Numbered from the stretch's first letter, positions 1 through 7,354 are shown. The stretch: 11,793 nucleotides of DNA from JBCAXA01 sp039183535 (GCA_039183535.1 JBCDBO010000093.1:1-11793), one strand, 5' to 3'. Notes: generated from the letters alone by a model not told the origin. A program made the numbers and translations.

Positions 1-1
1 A

Positions 2-937
2 GATGAGGCAGCAATACCCGAAACCGCCGAGGTAACCGTCGAGTGACGCCATCCATTGATTCAAACTGTAACGGTCGAAGTCGTAGTCGCTCGCCGCGAG
101 ATCGCTGATCTGAATGGCGTCGAGCGTCCAGGCCGCACCAAGAAAAAGAGCGGCCAGCGGTAAGGTTACCCGGCGCGGCCACGTGCCACGCAAGAGGCCC
201 GTGCGGTACAGCGCCATACCGGCAAGCATCAATCCGAGTGTCACGGCCCAAAATCCGCCGAGCAGAAAATAGAACAACAGGTAGTCGAGCGCCTCGATCA
301 TCCGATTGCTCAGCCTCGGCCACATCGGACCGTTCTGGCGGGCCATCTCCTCGGCGATTAACTCCGCGCTCGGCGCCCAAAACAGCGGTTTAAGTTCCGC
401 GCGAAGCTCCGGTTCGAAGACAGGTCCGGCCGCAAATAAGCATACCCAGGCTGTACCGAGTGCCAAGACAATGGCGCTGGTCACCAGTAACGTACGGGTG
501 CTCCGCCGGACAAAGAGGATCGCCAAAAAGCCGACGAGCCCGTACATCAAAAGAATATCGCCCATCCACAGACCGAACAGATGAAAGGCGCCGAAAAGGC
601 TGAGCCAGGCCGTGCGGCGGAACAAAACGCCGCGACTCGCGCGCCGTGCCGCTAAGCGTTCCCACATCATCATCAATCCGGCGCCGTACAAGGCGGTAAA
701 TATGGTCCGCCATTTGTCGTCTACGGCATATTTTTGGACGAGTGCGATGAGCTGATCCGTCGCTGCTGGCCACAGCGACGGATTGAGGTAAAACGAATAC
801 GGCATGACCATCGCTTTGATATTGACAACGAATATCGCCATGACCGCTAGCCCACGTAGCAGATCGAGATAGCCGATGCGATCGCGTGGGGAGATAGGGC
901 CGCGATCGGCATTCGTGTCTTGAAGCGTTGTATCCAC
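2..937 (-). CDS. DUF418/YeiB-family multi-pass membrane protein, C-terminus cut by window edge
   Basis: The minus-strand frame is open from a GTG at 937 to the left edge, giving 312 residues with no stop. The N-terminus carries RIGYLDLLRGLAVMAIFVVN (residues 20-39), the hallmark opening of DUF418/YeiB inner-membrane proteins. Hydrophobic segments follow at about 26-43, a short one in FTALYGAGLMMMW, two around LSLFGAFHLFGLWMGDILLMY and the stretch after it, one in LLVTSAIVLALG, one in FYFLLGGFWAVTLGLMLAGM and one in LPLAALFLGAAW. A TAG lies two codons upstream and the first ATG (Met33) falls inside the conserved motif, so GTG is the sensible start although no good ribosome site is seen. It begins 3 bp after the quinone reductase gene and is probably co-transcribed with it. 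DUF418 proteins are thought to be transporters or acyl-transfer-like membrane proteins, with function generally unproven. Family members are usually near 400 residues, so roughly the last quarter is missing. Confidence 0.85.
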   Translation of the reverse strand, partial: MDTTLQDTNADRGPISPRDRIGYLDLLRGLAVMAIFVVNIKAMVMPYSFYLNPSLWPAATDQLIALVQKYAVDDKWRTIFTALYGAGLMMMWERLAARRASRGVLFRRTAWLSLFGAFHLFGLWMGDILLMYGLVGFLAILFVRRSTRTLLVTSAIVLALGTAWVCLFAAGPVFEPELRAELKPLFWAPSAELIAEEMARQNGPMWPRLSNRMIEALDYLLFYFLLGGFWAVTLGLMLAGMALYRTGLLRGTWPRRVTLPLAALFLGAAWTLDAIQISDLAASDYDFDRYSLNQWMASLDGYLGGFGYCCLI

Positions 938-940
938 CGG

Positions 941-1936
941 CTAGGTAACCGCTAATACGATCTTGCCCATGTGCACGCCCGATTCCATCAACGTATGTGC
1001 GGCCGCCGCGTTGTCTAATGGAAACTCTGCGTAGATGGATGGGCGAATCAAGCCGGACTCTATTGCTGGCCATACGTCGCGAAAAATGCCGGCAGCAATC
1101 GCGGCTTTTTCGGCCGTTGACTGTGGACGCAGTGTCGATCCGGTCACGGTCAGCCGTCGCCGTAGTATCGGCGTCAAGTTAACGGCCGTTTTCGGTCCGC
1201 GTAAAAAGGCGATCAACGCGTAGCGACCATCTTGCTTGAGAAGGTCGAGGTTCCGCTGTGTGTAATCGCCACCGACCATGTCGAGAACGACATCGACGCC
1301 GCCGAGTTCGTTGCGGATCTCGTCGACAAAGTCGGCGTTGCGGTAGTTGATAACAAGGTCGGCACCAAGCTCTGCTGCAAAGCGACATTTTTCGTCGCTA
1401 CCGGCCGTTGTAGCGACCGTCACGCCCAGTGCTTTCGCTAACTGAATAGCGGTGCTGCCGATGCCGCTCGATCCGCCGTGGACGAGCAGTGACTCACCTT
1501 GTCGCAATCGGCAACGCATGAGCAAGTTGTAGTAAACGGTGAACAGCGTTTCCGGCAGCGCGGCCGCCTCACGCATGTCGTAACTGGCGGGGACGGGTAA
1601 GGTATGCCCGGCATCGGCATTACAGATTTCTGCGTAACCACCACCATGCACAAGCGCGCACCGCGGATCGCCGAGCGCGATATCGGTGACTGCCTCACCG
1701 ACAGCGACGACCGTTCCGGCAACTTCGAGACCTGGCAAGGGGCTGGCATCGGCCGGCACGGCGTAGCGCCCCAACCGTTGCAGGCAATCCGGTCGGTTAA
1801 CCCCGGCGTACTGCACGGCTATTTGTACCTCGGTCGCGGCGGGCGCTGGCACGCTAACCTCGGTCGGCTGTAATTGTTCGGGTCCGCCAGGCGCGACGAT
1901 CTCCACGGCTCGAACGTTGGCTGTTTTCGAAGTCAT
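941..1936 (-). CDS. NAD(P)H quinone oxidoreductase, PIG3-type zinc-independent MDR family
   Basis: This 331-residue protein is a medium-chain dehydrogenase/reductase without the zinc-binding cysteines of alcohol dehydrogenases. The PIG3/quinone reductase signatures are in order: AGVNRPDCLQRLGRY (44-58), PGLEVAGTVVAVG (68-80), GGGYAE (98-103), the nucleotide-binding VHGGSSGIGSTAIQLAKALG from 152, and GVDVVLDMVGGDY in the second half of the Rossmann domain. Family members reduce quinones or other electrophilic carbonyls with NADPH in the cytoplasm. The frame extends upstream to an ATG at 1993, but those 19 extra residues are not family-like, and the protein aligns naturally from the ATG at 1936 (MTSKTANVRAVE). 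It is transcribed divergently from the CoA-transferase operon and lies 3 bp upstream of the DUF418 gene, in the same reading frame. The usual GDRV turn reads GDPR here. The substrate cannot be told from sequence. Confidence 0.9.
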   Translation of the reverse strand: MTSKTANVRAVEIVAPGGPEQLQPTEVSVPAPAATEVQIAVQYAGVNRPDCLQRLGRYAVPADASPLPGLEVAGTVVAVGEAVTDIALGDPRCALVHGGGYAEICNADAGHTLPVPASYDMREAAALPETLFTVYYNLLMRCRLRQGESLLVHGGSSGIGSTAIQLAKALGVTVATTAGSDEKCRFAAELGADLVINYRNADFVDEIRNELGGVDVVLDMVGGDYTQRNLDLLKQDGRYALIAFLRGPKTAVNLTPILRRRLTVTGSTLRPQSTAEKAAIAAGIFRDVWPAIESGLIRPSIYAEFPLDNAAAAHTLMESGVHMGKIVLAVT

Positions 1937-2033
1937 ACTCCATACCGTACCGAGGTCGAGCGATCGACTCCAGCTGCGACAAACAGCGAGCATCTGCTAG
2001 CATCAGCGTCCCTGTAACCTCGAGCGGACACAA
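1937..2033. promoter_or_regulatory. Divergent intergenic region between quinone reductase and CoA-transferase operon
   Basis: These 97 bp must hold the promoters for both directions. On the plus strand a weak sigma70-like pair is visible: GCGACA at 1976-1981 and TAGCAT at 1998-2003, 16 bp apart, 4 of 6 matches each. A short inverted repeat, GTCGA-N4-TCGAC, lies at 1955-1968 and could be an operator, but arms of 5 bp are common by chance. No convincing minus-strand promoter was found. Confidence 0.35.
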
Positions 2034-2741
2034 ATGCCGATCGACAAACGTGTAGCCGATGCCGACGAGGCGGTCGCCGGCGTGACCGATGGGATGACCT
2101 TGATGCTCGGTGGTTTCGGGCTATGCGGTATTCCCGAAAATGCGATCGCGGCGTTGCTGCGACTCGGCGCCAAGGACTTAACCTGTATTTCCAACAACGC
2201 CGGTGTCGATGACTTCGGAATTGGACTGATGCTGCACCAAAAACTGGTCCGCAAGATGATTTCGTCCTACGTTGGCGAGAATGCCGAATTTGAGCGGCAG
2301 TTGCTGAGTGGCGAACTGGACGTCGAGCTGACCCCTCAAGGCACATTGGCCGAGAAAATTCGTGCCGGTGGCGCCGGTATTCCAGCGTTTTTTACCGCTA
2401 CGGGTTTTGGGACTGAGATTGCCGACGGCAAGGAGACGCGCGAGATAGATGGCCGGTACTACGTCCTCGAGCGTTCGCTAACCGCGGATTTCTCATTCGT
2501 CAAAGCCTGGCGCGGTGACTCGATGGGAAATTTGGTGTACCGCGGCACCGCCAGGAATTTCAACCCGGCGATGGCTACAGCGGGTCGTATAACAGTCGCT
2601 GAGGTCGACGAACTCGTACCGGTCGGCGAGTTGGATCCCAACGAGATACACACGCCAGGCATCTATGTCCAACGTATTTTCGCCGGTGTCGATTACGAGA
2701 AGCGTATCGAGCAGCGTACCATCCGCGAGCGGGCGGCGTGA
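2034..2741 (+). CDS. scoA: 3-oxoacid CoA-transferase subunit A (SCOT/AtoD-like)
   Basis: This 235-residue alpha subunit belongs to a family I CoA-transferase. Such enzymes move CoA between succinyl-CoA or acetyl-CoA and a 3-oxo acid such as acetoacetate, in the cytoplasm as an alpha/beta heteromer. The glycine-rich CoA-binding motif GGFGLCGIPEN sits at residues 26-36, and SNNAGVDDFG at 53-62 is a strong subunit A signature. ELTPQGTLAEKIRAGGAGIP and the FFTATGFGTEIADGK stretch are also typical. The length matches the family. It is the first gene of a plus-strand operon; its stop overlaps the GAGGAG ribosome site of subunit B 13 bp further on. The exact acid acceptor is uncertain. In Pseudomonas aeruginosa the related pair DhcA/DhcB takes part in carnitine catabolism, so acetoacetate or a dehydrocarnitine-derived acid is possible. 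Confidence 0.93.
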   Translation: MPIDKRVADADEAVAGVTDGMTLMLGGFGLCGIPENAIAALLRLGAKDLTCISNNAGVDDFGIGLMLHQKLVRKMISSYVGENAEFERQLLSGELDVELTPQGTLAEKIRAGGAGIPAFFTATGFGTEIADGKETREIDGRYYVLERSLTADFSFVKAWRGDSMGNLVYRGTARNFNPAMATAGRITVAEVDELVPVGELDPNEIHTPGIYVQRIFAGVDYEKRIEQRTIRERAA

Positions 2742-2745
2742 GGAG
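2740..2745 (+). promoter_or_regulatory. Ribosome binding site that fixes the subunit B start
   Basis: GAGGAG overlaps the scoA stop and lies 9 bp before the ATG at 2755. It favours that ATG over the longer in-frame start at 2665, which would add 30 non-homologous residues overlapping scoA. Confidence 0.75.
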
Positions 2746-2754
2746 TGCGGCACG

Positions 2755-3411
2755 ATGAGTCTTGATAAGAACGGGATCGCCAAGCGCATCGCTCGTGAGC
2801 TGCGCGATGGGTATTACGTGAACCTCGGCATCGGAATTCCGACGCTCGTCGCCAACTACGTTCCAGACGGTGTTGATGTTGTCTTACAAAGCGAGAATGG
2901 TTTGCTCGGTATGGGTCCGTTTCCTTACGCTGACGAGGTCGACCCGGACATGATCAACGCTGGCAAACAAACGGTGACCACGCTGCCGGGCTCATCGTTG
3001 TTCTCGTCGGACGACAGCTTCGCGATGATCCGTGGAGGACACGTTGACCTTACGGTGCTGGGGGCCATGGAAGTCGCCAACAATGGCGATATCGCCAACT
3101 GGAAAATCCCGGGCAAGATGGTCAAAGGGATGGGTGGTGCGATGGACCTTGTCGCTGCGGCCGACAACATTATCGTCGCGATGATTCATACGAGTCGGAA
3201 TGGGGAGTCGAAGCTGCTGACCGAGTGCACGCTACCAATAACCGGTGTCGGTTGCGTAAAGCGCATTGTCTCGAACCTCGCCGTTATCGATGTGACCGAG
3301 CGTGGTTTCGAGTTACGTGAGCGCGCGCCGGGCGTCAGTGTCGCCGACATCGTGGCGGCGACGGCTGCGCCGCTGCATGTGGACGGCGACATACCGGAGG
3401 TCTCTGTCTGA
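2755..3411 (+). CDS. scoB: 3-oxoacid CoA-transferase subunit B (SCOT/AtoA-like)
   Basis: This 218-residue beta subunit supplies the catalytic glutamate that forms the glutamyl-CoA thioester in family I CoA-transferases. The active-site motif SENGLLGMGP is present, with Glu47 as the expected nucleophile. NLGIGIPTLVANYVP (23-37) and the later GGHVDLTVLGAMEV, NWKIPGKMVKGMGGAMDLV and TLPITG segments are all classic subunit B features. The length is normal and nothing appears broken. The ATG at 2755 is chosen because of its strong ribosome site and because it gives the usual start MSLDKNGIAKRIA. It follows scoA by 13 bp and precedes the thioesterase by 2 bp, so all are probably made from one transcript. 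Substrate range is not readable from the sequence. Confidence 0.94.
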   Translation: MSLDKNGIAKRIARELRDGYYVNLGIGIPTLVANYVPDGVDVVLQSENGLLGMGPFPYADEVDPDMINAGKQTVTTLPGSSLFSSDDSFAMIRGGHVDLTVLGAMEVANNGDIANWKIPGKMVKGMGGAMDLVAAADNIIVAMIHTSRNGESKLLTECTLPITGVGCVKRIVSNLAVIDVTERGFELRERAPGVSVADIVAATAAPLHVDGDIPEVSV

Positions 3412-3413
3412 CG

Positions 3414-3926
3414 GTGCGGCCCTCTTGGCTCGATGACCCGGGCGGTCAGGTTGTCTACACCGACAACGTTCCGGCGGAATGGATCGACAATAACGGCCAT
3501 ATGAATGTTGCCTGGTACGGTCATGTGTTCGACCGTGGCGTCGACGCACTGTGGCTAACTAGCGGGCACGGACAGGACTATCGTCGGCGGCATCCATCAA
3601 CGACGTTCGCCGTCGAGTCGCATTCACGCTACATCAGCGAGATTACTGTCGGCGAACCGTTCGCTGTAAGCACACGCCTTATCGCGATCGACGACAAACG
3701 TCTGCACCAGTTCCAATGCATGTGGGCGCCTACCTCAGCCGGTAAGCAACGTTTGATTGCAACCTGTGAGTGGCTGCACCTGCACGTTGATTCACAGCAA
3801 CGGCGCGTGACGCCGTGGCCAACGACGATACGCGCAAACCTAACAAAGCTTCTTGAGCAGCAACGCGACTTGCCGTGGCCGGACGCGGTGTCCGCAGCGA
3901 TTACGATGCGACGGAGAAATACATGA
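3414..3926 (+). CDS. Hot-dog fold acyl-CoA thioesterase (4HBT-like)
   Basis: This 170-residue protein belongs to the 4-hydroxybenzoyl-CoA thioesterase superfamily, which hydrolyses acyl-CoA to acid and free CoA in the cytoplasm. The key motif is WIDNNGHMNVAWY (residues 23-35), the D-x-N-G-H-M-N active-site pattern with Asp25 as the likely catalytic residue. The HMN form resembles the thioesterases of carnitine catabolism (CdhC, or the domain fused to some carnitine dehydrogenases); this is recalled family knowledge, not a search. It starts with GTG 2 bp after scoB. GGAGG at 3396-3400 is the nearest ribosome site but 13 bp away, so translation probably depends on coupling. Its stop overlaps the glpK start by 4 bp (ATGA). 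The last 30 or so residues are basic and poorly conserved-looking. Betainyl-CoA, acetoacetyl-CoA or another short acyl-CoA could be the substrate. Confidence 0.82.
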   Translation: MRPSWLDDPGGQVVYTDNVPAEWIDNNGHMNVAWYGHVFDRGVDALWLTSGHGQDYRRRHPSTTFAVESHSRYISEITVGEPFAVSTRLIAIDDKRLHQFQCMWAPTSAGKQRLIATCEWLHLHVDSQQRRVTPWPTTIRANLTKLLEQQRDLPWPDAVSAAITMRRRNT

Positions 3927-5404
3927 CCAGCGATACGTTCATTCTAGCGATCGACCAAGGTACGACGAGTTCCCGGGCCGTCGTGTTCGATACGCAGTTC
4001 AACCCATGCGGCAACGCCCAACAGGAGTTTGCGCAGATCTATCCGCAGCCTGGCTGGGTTGAGCACGATGCCGAAGTCATTTGGGACGGCGTGATCAGCG
4101 TCTGCCGCGATGCGATCGCTGACGCCGGAATTACGCCGCAGCAAATCGCGGCTGTCGGTATTACCAACCAGCGCGAAACGACCGTTGTCTGGGAGCGCGC
4201 GAGCGGCAAGCCCATTCACAACGCGATCGTTTGGCAAGATCGGCGCACCGCCGATATCTGTGATGCGCTGAAGCGTTCGGCCGACGAGTCCTTTGTTGCC
4301 GGTAAGACCGGACTTCGATTCGATCCCTATTTTTCGGCGACCAAAGTCGCATGGATTCTCGACCAGGTGCCAGGTGCGCGCCGACGCGCCGACGCGGGCG
4401 AGTTGTGCTTCGGTACGATCGATTCGTTTTTGATCTATCGACTGACGGGCGGCAAAGAGCACGTTACGGACGCCACGAATGCCTCGCGCACTGCCTTGTT
4501 CGATATACACAGCGGCGATTGGGACTCAACGCTGACTGAGATCTTCAATGTGCCAACGGCGGTGCTTGGTGAGGTTCGCGACTGCGATGCGCTGTTCGGC
4601 ACAACAGATCCAAGCCTATTCGGCGTTTGCGCACCGATCCATGGCGTTGCCGGAGATCAGCAGGCGGCGCTGTTTGGTCAGGCGTGTTTTGAGCCGGGCA
4701 TGATCAAGAGCACGTACGGTACCGGTTGCTTCGTGATCGCGAACACCGGTAGCAAGGCATTGCGCTCGCAAAATCAGTTGTTGACGACAGTGGCAAGCCG
4801 CATTCGCGGTGAGGCAGTTTACGGGCTTGAGGGCAGTATCTTCGTCGCCGGGTCGGCGGTCCAATGGCTGCGCGACGGTATTGGTCTCATCAACGATGCA
4901 CGCGAAACCGAAGCGTTGGCGAACGCCTCGGGTGTGGTCGATGACGTTACCGTCGTACCCGCTTTCACCGGGCTCGGTGCGCCGTATTGGGACCCGCATG
5001 CGCGCGGTGCAATCTTTGGTCTTACCCGCGACACCGACCGGGCCAAGTTAACGACGGCGACGTTGCAATCGGTGGCGTATCAAACCGCCGATTTAATGCG
5101 GGCGATGGCAGACGACGGGATTGCCCCGACGACCTTGCGTGTCGACGGTGGTATGGTCGCGAACGATTGGTACTGTCAGTTCTTGGCCGACATGATCCGC
5201 ATACCGGTCGAGCGACCGCACAACACCGAGTCCACTGTTTTAGGCGCGGCCGCCTTGGCCGGTTTAGGGGTCGGATTGTTTGCCTCGAAGGATGCATTGG
5301 CAGACACGTGGTCGCTTGACCATCGTTTTGACGTCGCGATGGCGAGTGCTGACGCCGATTCACATTACGCTCGCTGGGTCGATGCCGTACAACGCGTTCG
5401 ATAG
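3923..5404 (+). CDS. glpK: Glycerol kinase
   Basis: This 493-residue FGGY-family kinase phosphorylates glycerol with ATP to sn-glycerol 3-phosphate, trapping it in the cytoplasm. The ATP-binding DQGTTSSRA (11-19) is intact, as is GITNQRETTVVW with Arg84 and Glu85, the same numbering as the glycerol-contacting pair of E. coli GlpK. FDPYFSATK supplies the binding tyrosine and GVAGDQQAALFGQ the catalytic aspartate. STYGTGCF, VVPAFTGLGAPYWDP and LRVDGGMVANDW are also GlpK-type rather than xylulokinase-type. The frame reaches back to 3875, but the ATG at 3923 fits the family start and has GGAG 7 bp upstream. It overlaps the thioesterase stop by 4 bp. No glpF, glpD or glpR is in the window, so finding it behind CoA-transferase genes is unusual. 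It is full length with no visible defect. Confidence 0.97.
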   Translation: MTSDTFILAIDQGTTSSRAVVFDTQFNPCGNAQQEFAQIYPQPGWVEHDAEVIWDGVISVCRDAIADAGITPQQIAAVGITNQRETTVVWERASGKPIHNAIVWQDRRTADICDALKRSADESFVAGKTGLRFDPYFSATKVAWILDQVPGARRRADAGELCFGTIDSFLIYRLTGGKEHVTDATNASRTALFDIHSGDWDSTLTEIFNVPTAVLGEVRDCDALFGTTDPSLFGVCAPIHGVAGDQQAALFGQACFEPGMIKSTYGTGCFVIANTGSKALRSQNQLLTTVASRIRGEAVYGLEGSIFVAGSAVQWLRDGIGLINDARETEALANASGVVDDVTVVPAFTGLGAPYWDPHARGAIFGLTRDTDRAKLTTATLQSVAYQTADLMRAMADDGIAPTTLRVDGGMVANDWYCQFLADMIRIPVERPHNTESTVLGAAALAGLGVGLFASKDALADTWSLDHRFDVAMASADADSHYARWVDAVQRVR

Positions 5405-5414
5405 GCGCTAGGTA

Positions 5415-5876
5415 TCAGTAATCGGGACCACTGAATCGGGTCGCGCCCCGGCCATTTGGAAACGCGAGTCCGAGCGCGGTCCAAAATGCGATGACCGCCG
5501 ATGCCAGCGCAAACGTCGCGAGGGCGGGTTCTGCAATCGCTGTCTCGATGAGCCGTGCTGCCACCACGAGCGATAGGGCCGATAGTACGGCGACGGTTAG
5601 GAGGCCAAGCCCGGCTACCCATGCCCATGCCGGAAGTTGCGACCAGGCAGAGGCGATCGAATACGTCGGTCGAACGGCGATCGTTGCCAGCCATAGTGAG
5701 GCGGCGCCACACCACAGCAGCAACAGTGCGCGCATCGGCTCCAATGCATCGAGCGGTACACCAAGAAAAAGGACCATCAGTGCGGTCAGGGCCAGCGCCA
5801 TCGCGACTGGTGCCAAAACAAGGACCGCCGTAAACTCATTTCGCTGGGTGGGTAAGGACTGATGCTCGCGATACAC
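5415..5876 (-). CDS. Unrecognised four-helix membrane protein
   Basis: This 153-residue ORF on the minus strand starts with GTG at 5876. I do not recognise the family. Four clear hydrophobic segments are visible at about 17-40, 48-68, 83-107 and 117-139, separated by short loops with a few charges (DALEP, RPTYS, RLIETAIAEP), which is the composition of a genuine integral membrane protein and not a chance ORF. The tail after the last helix is short and polar (NGRGATRFSGPDY). It converges on glpK with only 10 bp between the stops and no room for a terminator hairpin. It is divergent from the MaoC-like gene. No good ribosome site precedes the GTG, so the start is uncertain. No function can be assigned. 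Confidence 0.65.
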   Translation of the reverse strand: MYREHQSLPTQRNEFTAVLVLAPVAMALALTALMVLFLGVPLDALEPMRALLLLWCGAASLWLATIAVRPTYSIASAWSQLPAWAWVAGLGLLTVAVLSALSLVVAARLIETAIAEPALATFALASAVIAFWTALGLAFPNGRGATRFSGPDY

Positions 5877-5947
5877 GTGAGTTACCGGTTTTTGCTACCG
5901 GTCTCGCCAGTTGGCAAGACCTAATTTGTACCGACAAGGAAATACTT
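5877..5947. promoter_or_regulatory. Divergent intergenic region with short direct repeats
   Basis: This 71-bp gap separates the membrane protein gene from the MaoC-like gene. It contains two copies of TACCGGT (5883-5889 and 5896-5902, 13 bp apart, each with a palindromic ACCGGT core), the inverted repeat GCCAGTTGGC just after, and one copy of AATTTGTACCGA at 5923-5934 that recurs at 5952-5963 inside the coding start. AAGGA at 5936-5940 is the ribosome site for the GTG at 5948. A regulator-binding role is plausible but unproven; no canonical promoter pair stands out. Confidence 0.4.
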
Positions 5948-6406
5948 GTGCAATTTGTACCGAAAGAACAACTCGCCGACTACATTGGCGTCGAAGGGGA
6001 GCCGTCGGATTGGCTCGAAATCGACCAAGACCGTATCAACAAATTTGCCGACGCGACAATGGATCATCAGTTTATCCACATCGATCCAGAGCAGGCGGCG
6101 AAAACGCCGTTCGGTAGTACGATTGCGCACGGTTTCCTGTCGTTGTCCATGGTCACCTATCTCGCCACTTTTCGCGCGGTCGCGCCGGAGGGACTGGTCA
6201 TGGCTATTAACTACGGTTCGGACAAGGTTCGCTTCATAACGCCGGTTAAGTCGGGTCAGCGAATTCGAGCGCGGTCTGTTATGCAAAGTGCAGACGAGAA
6301 GAACCCCGGCCAGATTCTCGTTAAGAATCTCATTACGATCGATATTGACGGTGAACCGAAGCCAGCGCTGGTCGCCGAAATTCTGTCAATGTACGTCGTC
6401 GGCTAG
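5948..6406 (+). CDS. MaoC-family (R)-specific enoyl-CoA hydratase/dehydratase
   Basis: This 152-residue single hot-dog protein is of the MaoC/NodN-like hydratase group, which adds water to trans-2-enoyl-CoA to form (R)-3-hydroxyacyl-CoA or runs the reverse. The catalytic D-x4-H pattern is present in TMDHQFIHID (Asp39, His44), followed by the family's TPFGSTIAHGFLSLSM stretch. VMAINYGSDKVRFITPVKSG and the later beta strands are also typical. The length of about 150 matches stand-alone members. It starts with GTG preceded by AAGGA at 7 bp. It sits alone between a divergent membrane gene and the phosphatase gene 86 bp downstream. Together with the CoA-transferase and thioesterase it adds to the acyl-CoA theme of the left half, though it is not in their operon. 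The substrate chain length is unknown. Confidence 0.9.
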   Translation: MQFVPKEQLADYIGVEGEPSDWLEIDQDRINKFADATMDHQFIHIDPEQAAKTPFGSTIAHGFLSLSMVTYLATFRAVAPEGLVMAINYGSDKVRFITPVKSGQRIRARSVMQSADEKNPGQILVKNLITIDIDGEPKPALVAEILSMYVVG

Positions 6407-6492
6407 GCAGCTAACGGCCGTGTCGTGCTAGCCGGATTCCGTTTGCCAGTCCTGTTTAGTAGATCCGCAGACCGTCTTGGCGGCATCCGTCT
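6407..6492. other. Intergenic region before the phosphatase gene
   Basis: This 86-bp gap contains a loose inverted repeat, GGCTAG at 6401-6406 with CTAGCC at 6428-6433, enclosing the 8-bp palindrome ACGGCCGT. No T-run follows, so it is not a standard intrinsic terminator. I could not pick out a convincing promoter for the phosphatase gene. Confidence 0.3.
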
Positions 6493-7311
6493 GTGGCCGG
6501 CGTGACCGATCGTCCCACGGCGTGGTTTTCGGCTGACGTCGACGACGGTAGCGTATTCGAGGTCAGTGCCGGTGGCGGTACCGCTGCCGCTTTCTCGCTG
6601 GTCGCACCCGCAAAAGAGGTGGGCAACGAGGATGCGGTCGGCGTCGTGGCGATCGACCCGGAAACCTGCGTGCTCGTTGTCGCGGACGGTGCCGGTGGGT
6701 TGCCGGGCGCGCGTGCTGCGTCGCAAACGGCGATTCGTACCGTCCTGGCCGAAATGACATCCGCTAAGGCGACCGCCGGCAATCGAGCGATGGTTTTACG
6801 GCAGGCAATCGATGTGGCCAACGATGCCGTAATCGCGCTTCGCAATGGCTCTGCAACGACATTAACCGCCGTACTGATCGAGGGACAGCGGGCTCGGTGC
6901 TTTCATGTCGGCGACTCGGCGGCGATGGTGACTGGGCAGCGTGGCGCGATCCGCTTCGAGACCGTTGGTCACTCGCCAGTCGCTTTCGCCGTGGCCGCCG
7001 GTTTGCTGTCCGAGGGTGAAGCGATGTTTCACATCGATCGGCACATTGTTGCTAATTTCCTCGGTTACCCGAAGATGCGGGTCGACATAAGCGACGAATT
7101 TCAGCTGCGCTCTCGTGACACGGTTTTGGTCTGTAGCGATGGCTTGACGGACAATTTGTTCAGTGAGGAGATCGTCGCGCTGATGCGCTGCGGACCCCTG
7201 GCCAATGTGGTGCCTGCGCTGATAACGGTGGCGGCGCGGCGAATGCTCGGCCTCGAGCCTGGGCTGCCATCGAAACCGGACGATCTGTCGCTGCTCGTGT
7301 TCCGGCGCTGA
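6493..7311 (+). CDS. PP2C-family (PPM) Ser/Thr protein phosphatase
   Basis: This 272-residue cytoplasmic phosphatase carries all the PP2C metal-site motifs in order: VGNEDAVGVV (Asp47), VVADGAGG (Asp65-Gly66), TTLTAVLI (122-129), HVGDSAAMV (138-146), CSDGLTDNL (Asp216) and a final DDLSLLVF (Asp263-Asp264). It should be a Mn/Mg-dependent phosphoserine/threonine phosphatase. No membrane segment or signal peptide is seen. The GTG at 6493 is taken as the start; a GTG at 6502 would remove three residues and cannot be excluded, as neither has a strong ribosome site. The first 30 residues or so precede the recognisable domain. It lies upstream of two lipoprotein genes and a transmembrane Ser/Thr kinase, so the natural inference is that it reverses phosphorylation by that kinase. 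Confidence 0.93.
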   Translation: MAGVTDRPTAWFSADVDDGSVFEVSAGGGTAAAFSLVAPAKEVGNEDAVGVVAIDPETCVLVVADGAGGLPGARAASQTAIRTVLAEMTSAKATAGNRAMVLRQAIDVANDAVIALRNGSATTLTAVLIEGQRARCFHVGDSAAMVTGQRGAIRFETVGHSPVAFAVAAGLLSEGEAMFHIDRHIVANFLGYPKMRVDISDEFQLRSRDTVLVCSDGLTDNLFSEEIVALMRCGPLANVVPALITVAARRMLGLEPGLPSKPDDLSLLVFRR

Positions 7312-7354
7312 CCGGCGCAGCAGCGGTATTTGTAGCGGAACTAAGACAGATCAA

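Noticed and set aside
390..1073. Minus-strand ORF of 227 residues with its own ATG
   Set aside because: It is Arg/Ser-rich and overlaps both the DUF418 and quinone reductase genes, which have clear family motifs in another frame. It is a shadow frame.
1936..1993. Longer start for the quinone reductase at 1993
   Set aside because: The extra 19 residues do not look like the family N-terminus and would take up most of the divergent promoter region.
5491..5862. Plus-strand ORF opposite the four-helix membrane protein
   Set aside because: Its composition is Ala/Ser/Thr/Arg-rich without motifs, whereas the minus strand shows four well-formed hydrophobic segments.
6401..6433. Inverted repeat GGCTAG...CTAGCC as a terminator for the MaoC-like gene
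   Set aside because: The arms are only 6 bp, the loop is 21 bases and no T-run follows.
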